A stretch of 31,154 bases of DNA from a virus. This document shows, piece by piece, positions 28,134-31,154 of the stretch. The notes below the pieces were generated by a model. The model worked only from the letters and a program-made list of their open reading frames with translations. It searched no databases and was not told the origin of the DNA. The stretch covers positions 1 to 31,154 of the IMG/VR virus record IMGVR_UViG_3300047510_002095; one strand, 5' to 3'. The translations under genes were made by a program, and so were the position numbers. Position 1 is the stretch's first letter; every line of letters starts with the position of its first letter.

Positions 28134-28205
28134 CCTCTGGTAGTCTATTGGTAAGGACGGGTGGACAACACACACGGATACTGGGTTCGATTCCCAGACA
28201 GAGGA
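28134..28205 (+). tRNA. Degenerate tRNA-like element (anticodon uncertain)
   Basis: A perfect T-arm (CTGGG-TTCGATT-CCCAG, 28181-28197), a D-arm (GTCT with GGAC) and an acceptor (CCTCTG with CAGAGG, plus one mismatch) are present. The anticodon arm fails: the best fold, GGGTG-GACAACA-CACAC, has a mismatch and A in place of U33, giving CAA in the anticodon place. It lies two bases after tRNA-Asn and three before tRNA-Val, in the same transcript. A tRNA relic, or a tRNA mimic, are both possible. Confidence 0.55.
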
Positions 28206-28208
28206 CAA

Positions 28209-28281
28209 GGGAGCATAGCTCAGCGGTAGCAGCGTCTGCTTTACACGCAGAATGTCGGGGGTTCGAATCCCTCTGCTCCCA
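28209..28281 (+). tRNA. tRNA-Val (TAC)
   Basis: Acceptor GGGAGCA pairs with TGCTCCC (28274-28280), A discriminator. Anticodon stem TCTGC-TTTACAC-GCAGA gives TAC (reads GUA). T-arm GGGG-TTCGAAT-CCCT region is well formed. Confidence 0.93.
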
Positions 28282-28285
28282 TTTG

Positions 28286-28293
28286 CATAAATA
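28286..28293 (+). promoter_or_regulatory. Late promoter CATAAATA for the Dps gene
   Basis: Late-box variant starting five bases after tRNA-Val. ATACTT (28291-28296), overlapping the box, can pair with AAGTAT (28303-28308) just before ATG 28310. Near-identical module at 12508. Confidence 0.7.
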
Positions 28294-28309
28294 CTTGAAA
28301 AAAAGTATA

Positions 28310-28744
28310 ATGGAAAAACTTTATAAATTACTCAGTGATGCTCAGTCATCACTTTTTGTTTTGTTCCATAAAACCTGGGCATTTCACTGGAATGTTGTAG
28401 GTGAAGACTTTACTCAACTTCATCAACTGTTTGGTGGACAATATGAAACGATGTTTGAAGAGATTGACAGGCTCTCCGAACATATGAGATACTTAAATGT
28501 AAAACCTTTAAGTTCTCTTTCAAGAATGCTTGAAGTAACTCAAATCAAAGAAGCAACAAGTTCTACGGGAGCAAAAGAGATGCTTCAAGAACTTTTGGAT
28601 AACAATACTAAATTTTGTGAGTTAATGGGTGAAATTTCGGAAGAGTCTGAAACTCAAAAATCTTATGCAACTGCCAATCTAGTTCAAGATTTGATGGAAT
28701 CTCACGGAAAATTTGTTTGGCAATTAAGAGCACATTTACAGTGA
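28310..28744 (+). CDS. dps: Dps-like ferritin, DNA-protection protein
   Basis: This is a 144-aa four-helix protein of the Dps/ferritin-like family. The intersubunit ferroxidase pattern is complete: H26 (FHWNV), H38 (QLHQLF), D53 and E57, in the family spacing H-x11-H-x14-D-x3-E. Dps forms 12-subunit shells that oxidise Fe(II) with hydrogen peroxide and protect DNA. I chose ATG 28310 (MEKLYKLLSDAQSS); a longer frame through the tRNAs upstream is not coding. It lacks the long basic N-terminal tail of E. coli Dps. Late promoter. Confidence 0.87.
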   Translation: MEKLYKLLSDAQSSLFVLFHKTWAFHWNVVGEDFTQLHQLFGGQYETMFEEIDRLSEHMRYLNVKPLSSLSRMLEVTQIKEATSSTGAKEMLQELLDNNTKFCELMGEISEESETQKSYATANLVQDLMESHGKFVWQLRAHLQ

Positions 28745-28759
28745 TTACGGTAACAAAAA

Positions 28760-29011
28760 ATGATATCAATAAGATGCAAAGATTGCAGTAAAGAATTAGT
28801 GGGGCACTCTTCAAAAACTATTAGTTGTGGATGTCCCAATATGGCAACAATTAGAGGAGATAAGATTTCGGCAGTTGACTTATCCCGTATTGTAATGCTA
28901 AACTCATTAAAGGAAACACCAAAAACAAACGTGTTAACCTCCCAGGATATTGCCTGGCAAGAACAAAGACGCCAAAGAAAAGTGAGGCGTCTTGATTTCG
29001 AAGTCCGTTAA
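28760..29011 (+). CDS. Small Cys-containing protein, 83 aa
   Basis: ATG 28760 opens MISIRCKDCSKELVGHSSKT, then ISCGCPN: C6, C9, C23 and C25 suggest a small zinc knuckle. The rest is helical and basic (QDIAWQEQRRQRKVRRLDFE). The start lies 15 bases after the Dps stop, so the two share a transcript. It resembles short cyanophage zinc-containing proteins. A nucleic-acid-binding role is possible but unproven. The terminator-like inverted repeat at 29012 begins right after its stop. Confidence 0.75.
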   Translation: MISIRCKDCSKELVGHSSKTISCGCPNMATIRGDKISAVDLSRIVMLNSLKETPKTNVLTSQDIAWQEQRRQRKVRRLDFEVR

Positions 29012-29040
29012 GTTCTAATTTTTTATAAATAAATTAGAAC
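29012..29040 (+). repeat. Perfect 10-bp inverted repeat with a late promoter in its loop
   Basis: GTTCTAATTT (29012-29021) and AAATTAGAAC (29031-29040) are exact reverse complements with a nine-base loop holding TATAAAT of the late box (29024-29031). It lies between a stop codon (29009-29011) and the HNH-2 start (29053). Confidence 0.85.
29024..29031 (+). promoter_or_regulatory. Late promoter TATAAATA
   Basis: Perfect late box located in the loop of the 29012-29040 hairpin, 21 bases before ATG 29053. Confidence 0.8.
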
Positions 29041-29052
29041 CTTTTAAATGAT

Positions 29053-29412
29053 ATGCCTTATAAAGATAAAGAAAAGCAAAAAGAAGCACAACGTCTTTGG
29101 GCTCAAAAACAATCTGGAGAATTTAAAAAAATTAAATACCAAAGAGAATATAATAATAAAAAGTTGATGGTTGAAAAACTAAATCAATTAAAACTTGAAA
29201 AAGGTTGTTGTGATGCTTGTGGAGATTACCATCCTCCCTGTTGTTTTGATTTTCATCATATTGAGGCAGAAAATAAGAAAAAGGAAGTTTCTTACTTAGC
29301 GGGAAAAGGATACAAATGGGAGACAATCCAAACAGAAATAGATAAATGTTATATGCTCTGTTCTCCGTGTCATCGTAAAATACACGCTGGTTTATTGGAA
29401 ATAATATGGTGA
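29053..29412 (+). CDS. HNH endonuclease 2, small
   Basis: This is a 119-aa protein. A basic Lys/Gln-rich helix (residues 3-45) precedes the HNH core: C-D-A-C-G, F-D-F-H-H-I-E (about 71-77), then C-S-P-C-H-R-K-I-H (about 103-111). The two CxxC pairs are zinc-binding; the D-F-H-H motif and final H are the metal centre. The stop TGA (29410-29412) is formed by the acceptor stem of tRNA-Ser, so this gene and the tRNA overlap by five bases. Likely a homing endonuclease. Confidence 0.85.
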   Translation: MPYKDKEKQKEAQRLWAQKQSGEFKKIKYQREYNNKKLMVEKLNQLKLEKGCCDACGDYHPPCCFDFHHIEAENKKKEVSYLAGKGYKWETIQTEIDKCYMLCSPCHRKIHAGLLEIIW

Positions 29413-29492
29413 GGTGGCCGAGTGGTTTAAGGCAACTGTCTTGAAAACAGTCGATGTGAAAGCATCCGAAGGTTCGAATCCTTTCCTCACCG
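29408..29492 (+). tRNA. tRNA-Ser (TGA)
   Basis: Acceptor GGTGAGG pairs with CCTCACC (29485-29491), G discriminator. Anticodon stem ACTGT-CTTGAAA-ACAGT gives TGA (reads UCA). Class II variable arm. The 5' end overlaps the HNH-2 stop. Confidence 0.95.
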
Positions 29493-29521
29493 TTTAAAAT
29501 TATGATGATATCCACACATAC

Positions 29522-29549
29522 TTGACAAAATAAGATTGTTAATTAAACT
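29522..29549 (+). promoter_or_regulatory. Possible early promoter
   Basis: TTGACA (29522-29527), 16-base spacer, TAAACT (29544-29549). The -10 is poor. It would serve the two tiny genes that follow. Confidence 0.5.
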
Positions 29550-29579
29550 AAATTAGTAATAATAACGTATAGATCCCAA

Positions 29580-29735
29580 ATGGATGATCACACATACCAA
29601 AATTGGGTTAAAATAAAGGAAACGTTTGAATCATCAGGTAATACTGATAATATGTTTTATAAAAGAGCGTGTGAAATAATTAGAACAAAAAGAGATCCTC
29701 TGGCAAAATTTCTTGGTAATAAAAATGACACCTGA
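29580..29735 (+). CDS. Small protein, 51 aa
   Basis: ATG 29580 to TGA 29733-29735. It reads MDDHTYQNWVKIKETFESSG, then NTDNMFYKRACEIIRTKRDP and a short tail. The Y-x-N-W-x-K-I-K...D-N-M-F-Y-K-R-A-C-E-I pattern is the kind I associate with tiny conserved cyanophage genes. The gene is helical and basic and overlaps the next ORF by 11 bases. Function is unknown. Confidence 0.7.
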   Translation: MDDHTYQNWVKIKETFESSGNTDNMFYKRACEIIRTKRDPLAKFLGNKNDT

Positions 29736-29883
29736 AGAAGTTCAAGAAATGATCGACCAGTCAGTTGCAAAAGCCATTGACAGGCACAATAAAACTGCTA
29801 CAATAATATCAGCAACAATCGGTTCAGTACTCCTTTTCTTTTATGCTCACGGTGTTCTTCAGGTGGTTGACAGGGTTCGATAA
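29725..29883 (+). CDS. Small membrane protein, 52 aa
   Basis: ATG 29725 (MTPEEVQEMIDQSVAKAIDR) to TAA 29881-29883. A short amphipathic N-terminus is followed by a single hydrophobic span at about 25-41 (TATIISATIGSVLLFFY) and a basic tail (VVDRVR). It is overlapped by the preceding gene and its end carries the -35 of the next early promoter. No function is recognised. Confidence 0.7.
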   Translation: MTPEEVQEMIDQSVAKAIDRHNKTATIISATIGSVLLFFYAHGVLQVVDRVR

Positions 29884-29895
29884 ACCTGATAGGAT
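29867..29895 (+). promoter_or_regulatory. Early promoter for tRNA-Pro
   Basis: TTGACA (29867-29872), 17-base spacer, TAGGAT (29890-29895). Start expected near 29902, six bases before tRNA-Pro. Confidence 0.7.
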
Positions 29896-29907
29896 ACACA
29901 AAGAAAT

Positions 29908-29981
29908 CGGGACGTAGCTCAGTTTGGTAGAGCAGGCGCTTTGGGAGCGTCAGGCCGTAGGTTCAAATCCTATCGTCCCGA
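29908..29981 (+). tRNA. tRNA-Pro (TGG)
   Basis: Acceptor CGGGACG pairs with CGTCCCG (29974-29980), A discriminator. Anticodon stem GGCGC-TTTGGGA-GCGTC gives TGG (reads CCA). The C1 start is typical of Pro tRNAs. Confidence 0.95.
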
Positions 29982-30004
29982 CTTATAATCTTTATATTAT
30001 AAAA

Positions 30005-30232
30005 ATGAATCAAGAACTAAACCAACTTCAATCATTTACAATCGAAGAATTTCAATCAGACTTTGATGCTCTAATGAATAGAGTTGAGAATGGTGAATCA
30101 TTTCTTATTACTAGCAAACACGGAAATGCTGTAATGGTTCCTTATAAAGATGTGGTTAGTATATGTGAAGAGTCAAATGTGGATTTTGAGGAGATAGTCA
30201 AAATTCATACCGATCACGAAGAAGGGTCTTGA
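30005..30232 (+). CDS. Phd/YefM-like antitoxin, no toxin partner
   Basis: This is a 75-aa protein. S-F-T-I-E-E-F-Q-S-D-F-D-A-L-M-N-R-V-E-N-G-E plus F-L-I-T-S-K-H-G-N-A-V-M-V-P-Y-K-D-V match the prevent-host-death fold (helix, then strand-turn, G-x-x-x-V-M-V-P). It ends with an acidic tail (ESNVDFEEIVKIHTDHEE). ATG 30005, shortly after tRNA-Pro. The type II toxin usually found next to it (Doc, YoeB, RelE-like) is absent in this window, so it is an orphan. It may block a host toxin or regulate transcription. Confidence 0.75.
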   Translation: MNQELNQLQSFTIEEFQSDFDALMNRVENGESFLITSKHGNAVMVPYKDVVSICEESNVDFEEIVKIHTDHEEGS

Positions 30233-30257
30233 CGAAGCGTTCCAGATCCGCTATTAT
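30229..30257 (+). promoter_or_regulatory. Early promoter for the class II tRNA
   Basis: TTGACG (30229-30234), 17-base spacer, TATTAT (30252-30257). It overlaps the antitoxin stop codon. Confidence 0.7.
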
Positions 30258-30271
30258 AGATTTGGTTTTAT

Positions 30272-30359
30272 GCGAGTGAGACTTGGTAGTCAGAGGAGTC
30301 TTATAAACTCTTTCCGCCAGATTAGCGGCTTTGACCTGGTTCGAATCCAGGCACTCGTA
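30272..30359 (+). tRNA. Class II tRNA with TAT anticodon (unusual)
   Basis: Acceptor GCGAGTG pairs with CACTCGT (30352-30358), A discriminator. T-arm CCTGG-TTCGAAT-CCAGG is perfect. A long variable arm (CCGC/GCGG, 30314-30330) marks class II (Leu, Ser or Tyr). Anticodon stem GGAGT-CTTATAA-ACTCT gives TAT, which reads AUA (Ile). The D-arm is compact (GACT-TGGT-AGTC). One base change from TAA (Leu) would explain it. Identity cannot be fixed from sequence. Confidence 0.7.
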
Positions 30360-30369
30360 TTACTCTAAA

Positions 30370-30398
30370 CTACACTTAGAGTATAAATAAAAGTGTAG
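30370..30398 (+). repeat. 8-bp inverted repeat with late promoter in its loop
   Basis: CTACACTT (30370-30377) pairs with AAGTGTAG (30391-30398). The 13-base loop contains TATAAATA. The right arm ends 15 bases before the HNH-3 ATG. Confidence 0.7.
30382..30389 (+). promoter_or_regulatory. Late promoter TATAAATA
   Basis: Perfect late box in the loop of the 30370-30398 hairpin, 24 bases before ATG 30414. Confidence 0.8.
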
Positions 30399-30413
30399 AG
30401 TGGTCTAACATCG

Positions 30414-30827
30414 ATGATAGGAACTTGTAAAAACTGCAAAAAAAACTTTAAGTATTCTCCTTCACAAGGAAAAGGTATTTACTGCTCTAATAAATGCCAA
30501 CAAGAAGATTATTATAAACAAAATATATCTGATTGGTTATCTAAAAAAATAACTGGCAAAGTTAGAGATGGAAGACCAAGTGATTTTGTTAGAAGATTTA
30601 TGCTTGAAGAGGCAGGATATAAGTGTTCCGAATGTGGATGGGGAAAACCAAATCCAACAAACGGTATTATCTATCTTGAAATAGATCACATAGATGGATC
30701 AAGAGAAAATGGATACAAAGAAAATTTAAGAGTTTTGTGTCCTAATTGTCATACTTTAACAGATACTTATAAAACTTTAAATAAAAAAGTTGGGTATCAT
30801 AAACAAAGACGACAATTAAATGAATAA
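30414..30827 (+). CDS. HNH endonuclease 3 with zinc finger
   Basis: This is a 137-aa protein. An N-terminal finger (C5, C8, then Y-C-S-N-K-C near 24-28) is followed by a basic stretch and an HNH core: C-S-E-C-G-W-G, Y-L-E-I-D-H-I-D-G (about 92-100), N-L-R-V-L-C-P-N-C-H. The E-I-D-H-I-D-G and C-P-N-C-H motifs are a textbook HNH with zinc. The gene ends one base before tRNA-Met, and a late promoter lies in an inverted repeat upstream. Likely a homing endonuclease. Confidence 0.87.
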   Translation: MIGTCKNCKKNFKYSPSQGKGIYCSNKCQQEDYYKQNISDWLSKKITGKVRDGRPSDFVRRFMLEEAGYKCSECGWGKPNPTNGIIYLEIDHIDGSRENGYKENLRVLCPNCHTLTDTYKTLNKKVGYHKQRRQLNE

Positions 30828-30828
30828 C

Positions 30829-30901
30829 GCTCCTTTAGCAATCTGGTGAATGCAGCGAACTCATAATTCGCCTGAGGCGTGTTCGATCCACGCAAGGAGC
30901 A
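30829..30901 (+). tRNA. tRNA with CAT anticodon (Met or lysidine-Ile)
   Basis: Acceptor GCTCCTT pairs with AAGGAGC (30894-30900), A discriminator. Anticodon stem GCGAA-CTCATAA-TTCGC gives CAT. T-arm GCGTG-TTCGATC-CACGC. It is not an initiator by acceptor pairing; Met elongator versus Ile2 cannot be told apart here. Confidence 0.9.
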
Positions 30902-30903
30902 TC

Positions 30904-30928
30904 AGACACTTCTCAAAGTGTCTCTCTT
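30904..30928 (+). terminator. Terminator of the tRNA region
   Basis: AGACACTT (30904-30911) pairs perfectly with AAGTGTCT (30916-30923) around CTCA. The T-tract is short and broken, and runs into the -35 of the next promoter. Confidence 0.65.
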
Positions 30929-30955
30929 GACTTTCAAACTTCAACCCTTTATAAT
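30927..30955 (+). promoter_or_regulatory. Early promoter at the right end
   Basis: TTGACT (30927-30932), 17-base spacer, TATAAT (30950-30955). It drives the partial gene at 30978. Confidence 0.85.
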
Positions 30956-30977
30956 TACAAGGTCAACAAACAAAAAA

Positions 30978-31154
30978 ATGACTCTGACTACTAAATTTAA
31001 GAAAGACGTTCAAACTCTTCGTTCTGCTGCGAATGGCGATTTCTATCTTGATGTAAAGAATCCGAAACTTTACAAAAAGGTTCGTCGTTACTATGAGAAC
31101 GAAGGTGTAGTATTCTCGGGTGATCCTCTTGATGACTATGAGATTCTTATGGAA
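30978..31154 (+). CDS. Conserved phage protein, 3'-truncated
   Basis: ATG 30978 opens MTLTTKFKKDVQTLRSAANG and the frame is open to the last base, giving 59 residues. It is basic at the start and acidic at the end (DPLDDYEIL). Shine-Dalgarno is weak. A perfect -10 lies upstream, so early expression is likely. Small proteins with this start are, to my knowledge, common in T4-like cyanophages; function unknown. Confidence 0.75.
   Translation, partial: MTLTTKFKKDVQTLRSAANGDFYLDVKNPKLYKKVRRYYENEGVVFSGDPLDDYEILME

Noticed and set aside
28124-28309. N-terminal extension of the Dps frame through tRNA genes
   Set aside because: The frame runs through tRNA-Asn, the tRNA-like element and tRNA-Val. 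ATG 28310 with its late promoter gives a normal-length Dps.
26785-30901. tRNA cluster as an attachment site for an integrated element
   Set aside because: No integrase and no direct repeats of a tRNA 3' end were seen. A lytic T4-like phage does not need one.
1-31154. CRISPR array, insertion sequence or group I intron
   Set aside because: No regularly spaced repeats, no transposase, and gp43, nrdA and nrdB are uninterrupted. The endonucleases are free-standing.

Overview
This window looks like part of a T4-like cyanophage genome (a marine Synechococcus/Prochlorococcus myovirus; present-day Kyanoviridae). The evidence is the near-complete T4 replisome in T4 order (gp45, gp44, gp62, RegA, gp43, UvsX, gp41, gp61), together with genes typical of cyanomyoviruses (Hsp20, MazG, NrdA/NrdB), T4-type late promoters (TATAAATA), AT-rich coding and a tRNA cluster. 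There is no integrase, transposon or CRISPR array. Both ends are cut: the first gene lacks its 5' end and the last lacks its 3' end.

Layout. 1-4690: sliding clamp end, two small conserved genes, an antisense GIY-YIG endonuclease, clamp loader gp44, a 371-aa protein that resembles DruA (DUF4338), clamp loader gp62 and RegA. 4690-6106: Hsp20, a 59-aa gene and two adjacent genes that look like diverged paralogues. 6103-11600: polymerase gp43, UvsX, gp41, MazG and a 57-aa gene, tightly packed and often overlapping. 11600-19120: a late block behind TATAAATA boxes. It holds Lys/Ala-rich virion-type proteins, a PD-(D/E)XK-like protein, a nucleotidyltransferase with a T4-like capsid-targeting N-terminus, a small membrane protein and a beta-rich structural protein. 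19230-23890: primase gp61, NrdA, NrdB and a small acidic ORF. 23890-26440: a second GIY-YIG protein, a strong early promoter with a long structured leader, a phage lysozyme and small genes. 26440-31154: an accessory region with a histone-H1-like (Hc1) protein, eleven tRNA or tRNA-like genes, three HNH endonucleases, a Dps ferritin, a Phd/YefM-like antitoxin and several tiny proteins.

How the parts fit. The 1-11 kb and 19-24 kb blocks make the replication fork (clamp, loader, polymerase, helicase, primase, recombinase) and the deoxynucleotide supply (NrdAB), with MazG and RegA as regulators. The late block supplies head-associated proteins. The tRNAs mostly have U34 anticodons that read A-ending codons, as suits an AT-rich phage.

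Most noteworthy. (i) The free-standing endonuclease genes have their late promoter inside the loop of an inverted repeat whose right arm lies just before the start codon. This is the arrangement known from T4 I-TevI, where only late transcripts can be translated. (ii) Each HNH gene is wedged against a tRNA gene. (iii) One tRNA has a class II body but a UAU (Ile) anticodon, and another lacks U33. (iv) A consensus early promoter feeds a roughly 125-nt structured leader ahead of the lysozyme. All assignments come from reading the sequence; no database search was run.
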